Origin: Trinickia sp. Y13
Lineage (GTDB): Bacteria; Pseudomonadota; Gammaproteobacteria; Burkholderiales; Burkholderiaceae
Direction: 5' to 3'
Assembly (NCBI RefSeq): GCF_029522115.1
Contig: NZ_JAKWFK010000010.1
Coordinates: 124,001-188,000, forward strand
Length of the DNA: 64,000 bases
The notes beneath the pieces are model-generated. The model did no database searches and was not told where the DNA came from. It worked only from the letters and a program-made list of their open reading frames with translations. The position numbers and the translations under genes were made by a program. Every line of letters begins with the position of its first letter. Within the stretch, counting starts at the first letter, position 1. Shown piece by piece: positions 47,888 through 57,428 of this stretch.

Positions 47888-48880
47888 CTACGGCTCGCGC
47901 CGCCCCCGCACCGTCAGCCGCGCAGACACTTCATCGACGAGCCCACGCAGCCAAGCCACGTCGTGCGGACGATCCGGCTGCGGATGCCAAAGTTGATAAC
48001 ACTTGATCCGTGGAAACGGAATCGGCGCATCGCGCACCGCGAGCGGCAACACGCGCGCGTAGTGCATCGCAAAGCGCCGCGTCGTCGTGAAGATCAGGTC
48101 CGAACGCAGCAACACCTGCGGCACGAGGCCGAAGTAAGGCAGCGTCGTCACCACCCGGCGCACGGCGCCCGCGCGTGCCAACCCGATCTCGATCGCATTG
48201 CGCCGGGCGCCGCTATAGGGCGTCGGCGCGAGATGCGCGGCCGCGAAATACGCATCGGGCGTGAGCGGCGCCTGCGCGAGCGGATGGTCGGCCCGCATCA
48301 GGCACACCACCGTATCGCTGAACAAATCGCTGCGCGCGAACCGCGCATCGGGCTTGGGCCAATTGCCGAGCACGAGATCGAGCTCCCCGCCGTCGAGCGC
48401 CGCCGAATGATCGAGCGTGGGATTGAGCGAATCGATCTCGAGCCGGGCATGCGGCGCCGCTTCCCGGAACCGCGCGATCAGCGTCGGCATGAAGAAGTCG
48501 TTCAAATAATCGGGCGCGGCGATCCGGAAGGTGCGACGCGTGAGCGCCGGATCGAAGTTGCCATGCGGCGTGGCAACGAAATCGACTTCGCGCAGCGTCC
48601 GCTGCACCGGCGCGAGCAGCGACTCCCCAAATTCGGTCGGCACCATGCCGGTCTTGCCGCGCACGAGAATCGGATCGCCGAGCGCTTCGCGCAACTTGCG
48701 CAGCGCCGTACTGATCGCGGGCTGCGTTTGGTTCAGGCGTAACGCGGCCTGCGTGACGCTGCGCTCGGTTAGCAGCGTGCGCAGGACCCGCAGCAACCAG
48801 ATGTCGAGCGCATCGGCGGCACGCTCGGCATCCGGTGACGCTTCCCGACGGCCGGCGTCGCGGCGCGTCGGCAGCGTCAC
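47888..48880 (-). CDS. LysR family transcriptional regulator
   Basis: 330 residues. The helix-turn-helix lies at about residues 27-60 (RVLRTLLTERSVTQAALRLN, QTQPAISTALRKLREAL); the C-terminal two-lobed effector domain begins around residue 105 (RTFRIAAPDYLNDFFMPTLI). The GTG at 48880 overlaps the stop of the upstream isomerase-like gene (GTGA), so unlike most LysR regulators it is co-directional and co-translated with its neighbour. Confidence 0.92.
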   Translation of the reverse strand: MTLPTRRDAGRREASPDAERAADALDIWLLRVLRTLLTERSVTQAALRLNQTQPAISTALRKLREALGDPILVRGKTGMVPTEFGESLLAPVQRTLREVDFVATPHGNFDPALTRRTFRIAAPDYLNDFFMPTLIARFREAAPHARLEIDSLNPTLDHSAALDGGELDLVLGNWPKPDARFARSDLFSDTVVCLMRADHPLAQAPLTPDAYFAAAHLAPTPYSGARRNAIEIGLARAGAVRRVVTTLPYFGLVPQVLLRSDLIFTTTRRFAMHYARVLPLAVRDAPIPFPRIKCYQLWHPQPDRPHDVAWLRGLVDEVSARLTVRGRREP

Positions 48881-49518
48881 AGCGCGGCCCCGCTCGGCAG
48901 CGCGCTGATGCGCTTGACCTCGGGCGATTCGAGCCAACCGGGCGAACGCGCGCAGTACAGCACCATCGGCAACGCGTCTTCGCCCCAAAACAACTGCCGA
49001 TGCAGCCGGAACGTCGGCACGCCGAATACGCCCAGCGCCACCGCATCGTCGAAATTGCGTTGCAGGCGCGCCTTCGTATCGGGATGCTCGATCAACCGTT
49101 CGCCGTGCGGCAAGTTCAACAGTTGGCACAGATCGGCGAAACCATCGGGCGTCGACGGGTCGCGCCCGTCGCGCCAAATGAAGCGAAAGATCGTGCAGAC
49201 CGTGGGCACGTCGGCCTCGATCGCGGCGGCCAAGAGCAGCACCTTCGTCGAGTCGAACGGGTGGACGGGAGGCATTCGGAACGGAATGCCGAGTTGCTCC
49301 GCGCGAAAGAGCGCGTGCCGATAGACAAACAGTCGTTTTTGCGGCACCTCGTTCGCGGGGCGTTGCCCCCAATGCCGGTATAGCGCATAGACGGACACGG
49401 GCACCAGCGAAAACGGCATGCTGGGCCACTTGTCATGCTGCTCGAGCAGCAGGTACGAGAACGGCGACACGAAATCGTAGAACCAGAGCGGCGATGCCGC
49501 GTCGATCGGTTGGGTCAT
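48877..49518 (-). CDS. HCCA-isomerase-like DsbA-fold protein, copy 2
   Basis: 213 residues, clearly a paralogue of the protein at 37690-38376: WFYDFVSPFSYLLLEQHD, RHALFRAEQLGIPFRMPPVH, FRFIWRDGRDPSTPDGFADL and LGVFGVPTFRLHRQLFWGED line up block by block. GGAGA lies 5 nt before the start at 49518. Its regulator partner is LysR rather than Crp/Fnr. Confidence 0.9.
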   Translation of the reverse strand: MTQPIDAASPLWFYDFVSPFSYLLLEQHDKWPSMPFSLVPVSVYALYRHWGQRPANEVPQKRLFVYRHALFRAEQLGIPFRMPPVHPFDSTKVLLLAAAIEADVPTVCTIFRFIWRDGRDPSTPDGFADLCQLLNLPHGERLIEHPDTKARLQRNFDDAVALGVFGVPTFRLHRQLFWGEDALPMVLYCARSPGWLESPEVKRISALPSGAAL

Positions 49519-49594
49519 GAAGGTCTCCGGTGGGTCCGGTTGCGGCTCGCCGCGTCGAACGGCGGCCGCCCCGGCCGCCCTCTTCTGAAGCATC

Positions 49595-51190
49595 TTACGC
49601 GCCGCCCGCCTCCGTGTGCGTTTGCTCGTCGTACGCTTGGGCGAGCCGCGCACGCACGAAGCCGATATGTTCGCGCAGCACATAAAACTGGTCGGCATAG
49701 GCGAGCGGCATTTTCAGCCGGTTCACGGCGCCCTCGATCTCGCTCAGCTTGGCGCGCGAGGCAGCGCGCTCTTGCTCGGTCGCGTTCTCGTCTAACGCCG
49801 AGCGCTCGATCGCGATCAGCGCGCCGTACCACCGGTAAATGCGCGACTTCACGCGCCAAGCATAGAGCGACGGGATGAGCCGCGCGCCGGGAATCAGCAC
49901 GACGACGATCGGCACGATCAGCACGATGAGCCGGTCGGCCAGGCTCGCGAGCCAGAACGGCAGCACCCGGTACAAGAAGCTTTTACCCGATTTGTAGTAG
50001 CGCGCGGCGTCGCTGCTGATGGGGAAATCGTGCATGACCGGCGATGGAAACTCGCCCGCGTTCTGCAAAAGATTGGCACGACCGTGGACTTCCTTCGCTG
50101 CTTCGACGAGCAGGTCGGAAAGCGCCGGATGCAACGAATCGCGCGCAACGAGCTCGGCCGTGGGCGCGACGGTATGCACGGACTCGGGCGGCAGGTTCTT
50201 GCCGAGGTCGAATGCACCCATCGGAAGTTCGATATCGGTCAGGTACGGGAAACGGCGAGCGTAGGCGCGCGCCTGAATGAAGGAGAACAGCCGGACGCCC
50301 GGCGTGCGCAACAGCCGCGCCATAACGGGAGGCTGCGCCGAATCGCCAGTCAAGAAAGCCGCGTCGATCTCGTGCGTCGTCAACGCATGGGCTGCGGCCT
50401 CCCCCGTCAGCGGCAACAACGTCGTCGCGCCACCGGGCTCGATGCCGTTCGCCTTCAAGAGCGCTAGCGCCAATGCTCGCGTGCCGCTGCCCTCGGGGCC
50501 GATCGCGACGCGCTTGCCGGCGAACGCCGATAAGCGCAGCCGCTTGGGCCCTTCGTAGAAGATCACGAGCGGCACGTAGGCGACGCTGCCGAGCGAGACG
50601 AGGTGCTCGGCGTCACCGCCCACGTCCGCCGTTTGGGATGCGCCGGACAGTGAGGCACCGGTGGGCGGCGCAGATGCGGCCGATGTCGAAGCCCCAACCG
50701 ACTCGGCCGATGCGGGGCTCGCCGGCTGTGCGGCGTTGCTCGCCTGAGCGGCGCCCGAGCTTGCAGACGCAGGCGCCAGCGTCGCGAGCGTCACCCCGCT
50801 TTGCACGAACCCCACATCGATGGATGCGTTGGGATCGGACAGCCGCTCGAGGTTCTGAATCGATCCGGCCGAGGGCAGCACCTTCAGCTTGACGCCATTG
50901 CGCGCGAGGATGGCTTTGTAGCGCTCGGCCGCATTCCAGAACGAACTGCCGGGCGGGCCCGCCGTAATCGTCAGCGTATCGGGTGGCGCGGGCTGGATCA
51001 GGCGAATCGCAAGCCAGATCGCCGCGCCCGAAACGGCCACGATCGGCCCCATCGTCACGATGAGATCGCGCCAGGAAACGGCAATGACGCGCGCGACGAA
51101 ACGTGGCGGGCGCGGCGAGCGCAGCATGCGCGACATACTCGGCATGCGCGGCAGCCGCGACTTGCGAGGGGGGCGCTGAGGATCGGACAT
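49595..51190 (-). CDS. membrane-anchored TAXI-family solute-binding protein
   Basis: 531 residues. A basic N-terminus and a membrane span (about residues 45-66) are followed by a TAXI TRAP-type binding domain (LTITAGPPGSSFWNAAERYK, IDVGFVQSGVTLATLA, VAIGPEGSGTRALALALLKA), a second span near residue 425 and a cytoplasmic coiled tail. Residues about 140-192 are an Ala/Ser-rich insert not expected in the fold. No TRAP permease gene is next to it, so it may sense rather than transport. It starts 2 bp after the Old Yellow Enzyme gene. Confidence 0.82.
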   Translation of the reverse strand: MSDPQRPPRKSRLPRMPSMSRMLRSPRPPRFVARVIAVSWRDLIVTMGPIVAVSGAAIWLAIRLIQPAPPDTLTITAGPPGSSFWNAAERYKAILARNGVKLKVLPSAGSIQNLERLSDPNASIDVGFVQSGVTLATLAPASASSGAAQASNAAQPASPASAESVGASTSAASAPPTGASLSGASQTADVGGDAEHLVSLGSVAYVPLVIFYEGPKRLRLSAFAGKRVAIGPEGSGTRALALALLKANGIEPGGATTLLPLTGEAAAHALTTHEIDAAFLTGDSAQPPVMARLLRTPGVRLFSFIQARAYARRFPYLTDIELPMGAFDLGKNLPPESVHTVAPTAELVARDSLHPALSDLLVEAAKEVHGRANLLQNAGEFPSPVMHDFPISSDAARYYKSGKSFLYRVLPFWLASLADRLIVLIVPIVVVLIPGARLIPSLYAWRVKSRIYRWYGALIAIERSALDENATEQERAASRAKLSEIEGAVNRLKMPLAYADQFYVLREHIGFVRARLAQAYDEQTHTEAGGA

Positions 51191-51192
51191 CG

Positions 51193-52308
51193 TCAACGCT
51201 GACCGAATCCCGCGCCGAGAAATAGATCCTTGTACTCGCGCGGCTGCGAGCGCCAATACTGCTTCGGCGCGTGCACCTGCGCGCCGAGCCTAGCCGCCGC
51301 GTGCCAAGGCCAGCGTGGGTCGTAGAGCATCGCCCGCGCAAGCGACACGGCATCCGCTTCCCCTGCCTCGATGATCGCTTCGGCTTGCTCGGGATCGGTG
51401 ATGAGGCCCACTGCGATCGTCGGCAGGCCCACCTCGGCCTTCACGCGCTGCGCATAGGGCACTTGATAGCCCGGCCCGAGCTTGATCGCTTGCTCGGGCG
51501 AGACGCCGCCCGTGGTCACATGAATGGCCGCGCAGCCACGCGCTTTCAGCGCCGTGGCCAGCGCGACGGTACCGTCGATGTCCCAGCCACCCGGCACCCA
51601 GTCCGTCGCAGAAATGCGCGCCCAGACGGGGCGCTCCGCAGGAAACACCGCGCGCACCGCTTCGAAGACTTCGATCGGAAAGCGCATGCGGTTTTCGAGG
51701 CTGCCGCCATACTCGTCATCGCGGCGATTGGCGATAGGCGACAAAAACTGATGCAGCAGATAGCCATGAGCCGCATGAATCTCGATACCGTCGATCCCAA
51801 GCCGCGCCGCACGCCGCGCAGCTGCCACGAAATCGTCGCGCACCTTGTGGAGCCCAGCCCGGTCGAGCATGACGGGCGCCTCTTCGTCCTTGGCATGCGG
51901 CACGGGCGAGGGTGCAACCGTCTTCCAGCCGAGCGGCTCGCTCGAGCGAACCTGCGCGCCGCCGTCCCATGGCGCGCGGCTCGATCCCTTGCGGCCCGCG
52001 TGGCCGAGTTGCACGGCAAGCGCGATCGGCGAGTACTTGCGCACGGCGGCAAGCACACGGGCCAGCGCGCTTTCGTTTTCATCGGAATAAAGCCCGAGGT
52101 CGCCGGCCGAGATGCGGCCCTCGGGCGAGACGGCCGTCGCCTCTAAGATCAAGAGGCCCGCGCCCGACAACGCGAGATGGCCGAGGTGAATCATGTGCCA
52201 ATCGGTCGCAGAACCGCCTTCAGCCGAGTATTGGCACATTGGCGCGATGACGATGCGGTTGGCTAGCGCAAGGTTGCCGATGGACATCGGCTCGAATAAA
52301 CGGCTCAT
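51193..52308 (-). CDS. Old Yellow Enzyme family NADH:flavin oxidoreductase
   Basis: 371 residues of the YqjM/XenA-like group. VIAPMCQYSAEGGSATDWH includes the active-site Cys that tunes FMN; GIEIHAAHGYLLHQFLSP supplies the two substrate-binding His and YGGSLENRMRF the conserved Gly-Gly turn. Reduces activated alkenes of enones. The frame continues to 52821, but the family start is at 52308. Confidence 0.94.
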   Translation of the reverse strand: MSRLFEPMSIGNLALANRIVIAPMCQYSAEGGSATDWHMIHLGHLALSGAGLLILEATAVSPEGRISAGDLGLYSDENESALARVLAAVRKYSPIALAVQLGHAGRKGSSRAPWDGGAQVRSSEPLGWKTVAPSPVPHAKDEEAPVMLDRAGLHKVRDDFVAAARRAARLGIDGIEIHAAHGYLLHQFLSPIANRRDDEYGGSLENRMRFPIEVFEAVRAVFPAERPVWARISATDWVPGGWDIDGTVALATALKARGCAAIHVTTGGVSPEQAIKLGPGYQVPYAQRVKAEVGLPTIAVGLITDPEQAEAIIEAGEADAVSLARAMLYDPRWPWHAAARLGAQVHAPKQYWRSQPREYKDLFLGAGFGQR

Positions 52309-52511
52309 GGCGGATTCCTCGATCGGTTGAGGCCCGCGACAGGCACGGGCGGGGCCGGTCGCGCACGATGCGGCCGTGCGCGCGGCGCATGCGCATGCGA
52401 GCCAGGCCCGCCCGCGCACTGCATCGCCGTGCAGCATAAGGGATACCGCCGGAAATTGCTGCTTTCGAGCGCCGCTTGCCGCCAACGAGCGGCACCAGGG
52501 CGAGCTAGGAA

Positions 52512-53045
52512 CTAGGCGGATGCCGATACCGTGCAGGCCGCCGATGCCTTCGCCATGTGGGTGCGCACCTGCATCAATTGCGCACAAACGGCAACGGCGA
52601 TCGACGCCGGCGCCTTGTCGGCGATCCCGGGCACGCCGATCGGGCAGATCATCCGTTGCAGCCGTTCGGGTTCGACGCCGCGTTCGATCAAACGCCGCTC
52701 GAACTTCACGCGCTTGGTCTTCGAGCCGATCATGCCGAAATAGGCGAAGTCGCGCCGGCGCATGATCCGCTCGGCCAGCGCAAGATCGAGCGCATGATTG
52801 TGCGTCATGACGAGGAAGCAACAGCCGGGGGGGGCGGCGTCGATGACGGCTTCGGGCGTATCGGTGGCTTCGACCTGGACGTTAGCAGGCACTTCTTCGG
52901 GGAAGCATTCGTCGCGCGCATCGATCCATTGAACGACGCACGGCAGCGCGGCGAGTTGTGCGACGAGCGCATGGCCCACGTGCCCGGCGCCGAACAGCAC
53001 GATGTGTAGCGGCGGCGTGCGAGCGGCCGGCGGGCGCGGATTCAT
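52512..53045 (-). CDS. xdhC: XdhC, Rossmann half only
   Basis: 177 residues. The FAD/NAD-type loop LHIVLFGAGHVGHALVAQL is near the N-terminus and FAYFGMIGSKTKRVKFERRL and ICPIGVPGIADKAPASIAVA follow, all from the C-terminal domain of XdhC. The N-terminal XdhC/CoxI domain (roughly 150 residues in full-length proteins) is missing. The ATG overlaps the xdhB stop (ATGA), so the short form is translationally coupled. XdhC normally delivers sulfurated molybdenum cofactor to XdhB. Confidence 0.85.
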   Translation of the reverse strand: MNPRPPAARTPPLHIVLFGAGHVGHALVAQLAALPCVVQWIDARDECFPEEVPANVQVEATDTPEAVIDAAPPGCCFLVMTHNHALDLALAERIMRRRDFAYFGMIGSKTKRVKFERRLIERGVEPERLQRMICPIGVPGIADKAPASIAVAVCAQLMQVRTHMAKASAACTVSASA

Positions 53046-55483
53046 TTGACGGCTCCTACCCCTGCCGCAACGGCCGGCGTGTCGGCCGCACGCGGCGCGA
53101 GATCCCCGCGCGCCGCGCGCACGGCAGCGACGGCCTTCAGGATGGCTTCGCCCGTGGCCGGTGCGTTCAGCGGCGGATTGACCCGATAGTCCGCGACGCT
53201 CGCCACCGCATCGCGGATCGCGAAGAACACCGAGAAAGGCAACAGCAGCGGCGGCTCGCCCACGGCCTTCGAGCGGTGAATGCTCTCCTCCGCGTTGCGG
53301 TTGTCGAACAGCCGAACGCGTAGATCCGGCGGGCAATCGTTGACCGTGGGGATCTTGTAGGTCGAGGGGGCATGCGTCATCAGCTTGCCCTCCCCGTTCC
53401 ACCAGAGTTCCTCGGTCGTCAGCCAGCCCATGCCCTGAATGAAAGCGCCTTCGACTTGGCCGATGTCGAGCGCCGGATTGAGCGAGGCCCCAACGTCGTG
53501 CAGCACGTCCGCGCGCAACACGCGCATTTCACCCGTCAACGTGTCGATGACCACTTCCGACACGGCCGCTCCATACGCGTAGTAGAAGAACGGGCGGCCT
53601 TGCAGTTTTTGTTGATCCCAGTAAAGCTTGGGCGTCGCATAGAACCCGTCGGACCACAACTGCACGCGCGCCAAATACGCCTGGGCGACGACCTCTTCGA
53701 ACGCGATCGCGCGCTCGCCGACATGGACCGTGTCGTTCTCGAACACGACCTCGCTCGCTTCGATGCCCGCCGCTCCGAACCGCTGCGCCGCGAACGTCGC
53801 CAGCCGCTCGCGCAATTGGCGCGCGGCATCCTGCGCGGCCTTGCCGTTCAGATCCGAGCCCGTCGACGCCGCCGTAGCCGAGGTATTGGCCACTTTGCTC
53901 GTATCGGTCGCCGTCACGCGCACGCGTGCGAAGGCGATGCCCAGTTCGTGCGCGACGACCTGCGCCACCTTCGTGTTGAGCCCTTGGCCCATTTCGGTCC
54001 CGCCGTGATTGACGAGCACCGAGCCATCCGTATAGATGTGCACGAGCGCGCCGGCTTGATTGAGGTGGGTCACGTTGAACGCGATACCGAACTTAACCGG
54101 CGTCAGTGCAATCCCTTTCTTGAGCACCGCATTGCGCGCATTGAACTCGCGCACTTGCTCGCGCCGGCCGCGATAGTCGCTCGACGTTTCGAGCTCGTCG
54201 ATGAGCTCGTGGATCACGTTGTCCTCGACCGTCTGCCCGTACGGCGTCACGTTGCGCTCGGTCTTGCCGTACAGGTTGCGCCGGCGCACATCGAGCGGAT
54301 CGAGTTTCAGCGAACGGGCGATGTTGTCGATGATGTATTCGATCGCAAACGCACCCTGCGGCCCGCCGAAGCCGCGGAACGCCGTGTTCGACTGCGTATT
54401 CGTCTTGCCGCAGAAGCCTTCGATCGCGACATCGGGCAACCAATAGGCGTTGTCGAAGTGGCAGACCGCGCGCGTCATAACCGGGCCCGACAAGTCGGCC
54501 GAGAACCCGCAACGCGATGTCATATCGACCGAGACGCCTTCGATCGCGCCGTCGTCGCCATATCCCACTTCGTACCGGTAGTGGAAATCGTGGCGCTTGC
54601 CCGTGATCAGCATGTCGTCGTCTCGGTCGGGGCGCAGCTTGACCGGACACATCAGCTTCCATGCAGCCAGCGCCGCGCAGCATGCGAATAGCGCCGATTG
54701 CGATTCCTTGCCGCCGAAGCCGCCGCCCATGCGCCGGCATTCGATCACGACCTGATGCGAGGCAAGCCCAAGCACTTGCGCGACGTGGTGTTGCATCTCC
54801 GAGGGGTGCTGGGTCGAGCACCAGACATGCATGCCGTCATCGTCCTTCGGCACCGCATACGCAATCTGCCCTTCCAGGTAAAACTGCTCCTGGCCGCCCA
54901 GCAGCAGTTCGCCCGCGTCGCGATGCGGCGAACGGGCGATCTTCGTCGCAGGCTCGCCGCGGGCGAGCTTCATCGGCGGCAGCACGGACTGATTGGCCGC
55001 GCGCGCCGCTTGCGCGGTCAGCACCGCCGGCAAATCCTCGAATTGGACCTTGGCACGGCGCGCGGCCAGGCGCGCGCCGTCGTGCGAAGTCGCCACGACG
55101 AGGAACATCGGCTGGCCGACGTATTGCACGACGCCATTGGCAAGGATCGGATCGTCATGCAAGATCGGCCCGCAATCGTTGGTGCCGGGGATATCTTCTG
55201 CCGTGAAAACGGCAACGACGCCGGGCGTCGCCCGCACCGCATCCAGATCGAGCGACACGATCTTCGCGTGGGGCTTGGCAGATAAGCCCAGCGCGGCGTG
55301 CAGCGTGCCCGCCACGAGCGGTATGTCGTCCGTGTAGGTGGCGCGGCCGCTCACATGCAGGTGCGCGGATTCGTGCGGCCGTGAAACATGCACTTGGCCC
55401 GGCGCGGCGCCTGCGCGTTGGCGTTCGCCTTCGGGTGCGCCAGGGGCCAACTCGGTCATAAACGGTTCGGCTTGCTGATTCAT
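53042..55483 (-). CDS. xdhB: xanthine dehydrogenase, molybdopterin subunit
   Basis: 813 residues, full length. Binds the molybdenum cofactor and oxidises xanthine/hypoxanthine. GRATYTDDIPL begins the ald_Xan_dh domain; MGGGFGGKESQS, RGFGGPQGAF and the catalytic glutamate region KAVGEPPLLLPF are all present. It is followed directly by a short xdhC and preceded by xdhA after a 136-bp gap. Confidence 0.97.
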   Translation of the reverse strand: MNQQAEPFMTELAPGAPEGERQRAGAAPGQVHVSRPHESAHLHVSGRATYTDDIPLVAGTLHAALGLSAKPHAKIVSLDLDAVRATPGVVAVFTAEDIPGTNDCGPILHDDPILANGVVQYVGQPMFLVVATSHDGARLAARRAKVQFEDLPAVLTAQAARAANQSVLPPMKLARGEPATKIARSPHRDAGELLLGGQEQFYLEGQIAYAVPKDDDGMHVWCSTQHPSEMQHHVAQVLGLASHQVVIECRRMGGGFGGKESQSALFACCAALAAWKLMCPVKLRPDRDDDMLITGKRHDFHYRYEVGYGDDGAIEGVSVDMTSRCGFSADLSGPVMTRAVCHFDNAYWLPDVAIEGFCGKTNTQSNTAFRGFGGPQGAFAIEYIIDNIARSLKLDPLDVRRRNLYGKTERNVTPYGQTVEDNVIHELIDELETSSDYRGRREQVREFNARNAVLKKGIALTPVKFGIAFNVTHLNQAGALVHIYTDGSVLVNHGGTEMGQGLNTKVAQVVAHELGIAFARVRVTATDTSKVANTSATAASTGSDLNGKAAQDAARQLRERLATFAAQRFGAAGIEASEVVFENDTVHVGERAIAFEEVVAQAYLARVQLWSDGFYATPKLYWDQQKLQGRPFFYYAYGAAVSEVVIDTLTGEMRVLRADVLHDVGASLNPALDIGQVEGAFIQGMGWLTTEELWWNGEGKLMTHAPSTYKIPTVNDCPPDLRVRLFDNRNAEESIHRSKAVGEPPLLLPFSVFFAIRDAVASVADYRVNPPLNAPATGEAILKAVAAVRAARGDLAPRAADTPAVAAGVGAVK

Positions 55484-55488
55484 CGCTC

Positions 55489-55516
55489 GTCTCGATCTAT
55501 CGTGTCTCGATCTATC
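55489..55516. repeat. two-copy 15-bp-period repeat in the xdhA-xdhB gap
   Basis: GTCTCGATCTATC occurs at 55489-55501 and again at 55504-55516. It lies just upstream of the xdhB start codon. It could be a regulator site or a chance slippage repeat. Confidence 0.6.
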
Positions 55517-55619
55517 TATCTCGTTCTCGCTTCGCTTTCGTACAGGTCGCGCGACGGTTCAATCGACGCTTCCTGGGTTCGAAGCCGTGCGCTCGTACGT
55601 TGCCGGGCGCGGTCGCTTC

Positions 55620-57161
55620 CTACGCCGGCGTCGGAAGATCGACCATCCGCACATTCAACGCTTCGGGTGGCAGCGGATCGTGCGGCCGCGTCTCGAGCCA
55701 GAAGCGATAGAGCAGGTTCTGTGCGGTCTGCAGCCGGTATTCGTCGGTGGCGCGCATATCGGTGAGCGGCGCGTAGTCGCGCGCGAGCGCTTGCATGGCG
55801 GCTTGCGCCGTCGCTTCGTGCCACGCCGCATCGGTCAACACGCTTTCGGCATGAGCGGCCCGCTTGGGCGTTGCCGCCATGCCGCCGAAGGCGACGCGCG
55901 GCGAGCGGATCGTGTCGCCGTCCGCGATGAAGGAAAACGCGGCGCAGACGGCCGAGATATCCGAATCGAAGCGCTTGGAGATCTTGTAGGTGCGAAACTG
56001 CAGCGCCGCGCGCGCGCCGGTTCGCGCCGGCACTTTCAGCGCGAGGACGAATTCGTGCTCGGCCATGTCCTTCTTTTGATAACCGAGGTAGAGGTCCTCC
56101 AGCGGCAATTCGCGCTCGGTCTCGCCACCGCGCAGCACGACGCGCGCGCTCAGCGCGATCAGGCCCGGCATCGAATCGCCGATCGGCGATCCGTTTGCGA
56201 CATTGCCGCCCAAGGTGCCCGCATTGCGGATCGGCAGCGATGCGAAGCGCTTCCACATTTCCGTGAGTTCCGGATAGTGGCGCGCGAGTTCCGCATAGGC
56301 GCGCTCGACGCTGACGCCCGCGCCAATTTCGATCCAGTCGTCGGACACAGAGATCCGCTGCAACTCGGCGATACGGCCTACGTAGACGATGTCGCCGAGC
56401 GCGCGCATCTGCTTGGTGACCCACAAGCCGATGTCGGTGCTGCCGGCGAGCACCCTCGCCGCCGGCCGCTCGGCCTTGATGGCGGCGAGCGCATCAACCG
56501 TGCGCGGCGCATCGAATGCGGCGCCGTCGTGCTCGTAGTGGAAAGTGTCGTCGCGCTCGAGCGCAGCCAACGCCCGCTCCACGGCGGCGACGTCGATCGG
56601 CGTGCGGGGCGGCGGTAATTCGAACATCCGTTCGGCGGCATCGACGATGGGCCGGTAGCCGGTGCAGCGGCATAGGTTCCCGGTGAGCGCGTCGGCGATA
56701 TCCTCACGCGAGGGCGCGCAGCAAGCGGTTGTCCTTCCGGTTGCCGCCCCCTTCGCCGCGCCGTCTTCCGCGCCATGGTTGCGATAAAGCGCCCACATCG
56801 ACATGACGAAGCCAGGCGTGCAAAAACCGCATTGCGAGCCGTGGCAATCCACCATGGCTTGCTGCACCGGATGCAGAGAACCGTCGCTCTGGCGCAGATC
56901 TTCCACCGTGAAAAGCGCTTTGCCGTCGAGCGTCGGCAGAAATTGGATGCAGGCATTCACGGGCGAGAACCGCACGCCGCCGGCCTCGTCGCGCTCGGCG
57001 ACGACCACCGTGCAAGCGCCGCAATCGCCTTCAGCGCAGCCCTCCTTCGTCCCAGTGCAGTGCGCGTCCTCGCGCAGGTATTGCAAGACCGTGCGTGTCA
57101 CGGCCGCGTCGCCGACTTCGCGGATGGCATTGCGGTGATAGAAACGGATCGGTTGGCTCAT
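55620..57161 (-). CDS. xdhA: xanthine dehydrogenase, FeS/FAD subunit
   Basis: 513 residues. N-terminal [2Fe-2S] ferredoxin (GTKEGCAEGDCGACTVV), second [2Fe-2S] domain (CGFCTPGFVM and LCRCTGYRPIVDA), then the FAD domain (VLAGSTDIGLWVTKQM, IRNAGTLGGNVANGSPIGD). It would pass electrons from XdhB to NAD+. The start at 57161 gives MSQPIRFYHRN; the frame is open to 57350. Confidence 0.97.
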   Translation of the reverse strand: MSQPIRFYHRNAIREVGDAAVTRTVLQYLREDAHCTGTKEGCAEGDCGACTVVVAERDEAGGVRFSPVNACIQFLPTLDGKALFTVEDLRQSDGSLHPVQQAMVDCHGSQCGFCTPGFVMSMWALYRNHGAEDGAAKGAATGRTTACCAPSREDIADALTGNLCRCTGYRPIVDAAERMFELPPPRTPIDVAAVERALAALERDDTFHYEHDGAAFDAPRTVDALAAIKAERPAARVLAGSTDIGLWVTKQMRALGDIVYVGRIAELQRISVSDDWIEIGAGVSVERAYAELARHYPELTEMWKRFASLPIRNAGTLGGNVANGSPIGDSMPGLIALSARVVLRGGETERELPLEDLYLGYQKKDMAEHEFVLALKVPARTGARAALQFRTYKISKRFDSDISAVCAAFSFIADGDTIRSPRVAFGGMAATPKRAAHAESVLTDAAWHEATAQAAMQALARDYAPLTDMRATDEYRLQTAQNLLYRFWLETRPHDPLPPEALNVRMVDLPTPA

Positions 57162-57428
57162 GGTTGTCAGCGGAATAATCGAAAAACGCGCGGTTTCATC
57201 GTGCGATCCAAAGCTATCACTGCCAATATAGCCAACCCATAGGCGGCGTGACATGCCGCTCATATTCTTGCGCCGATATGCCGATGACGTCAGCGTTCGT
57301 ACTCGGCGATGCGGCACTGCACAGAAACCGGTTCCATGAGACAATGCCAAGCTATTTCACATAGTCAGCCGCACTTCAACTGGCGTTTTCCCTGGTGTAG
57401 TGTTCGGTCTTTGCCTGCCTGAAGCCCC

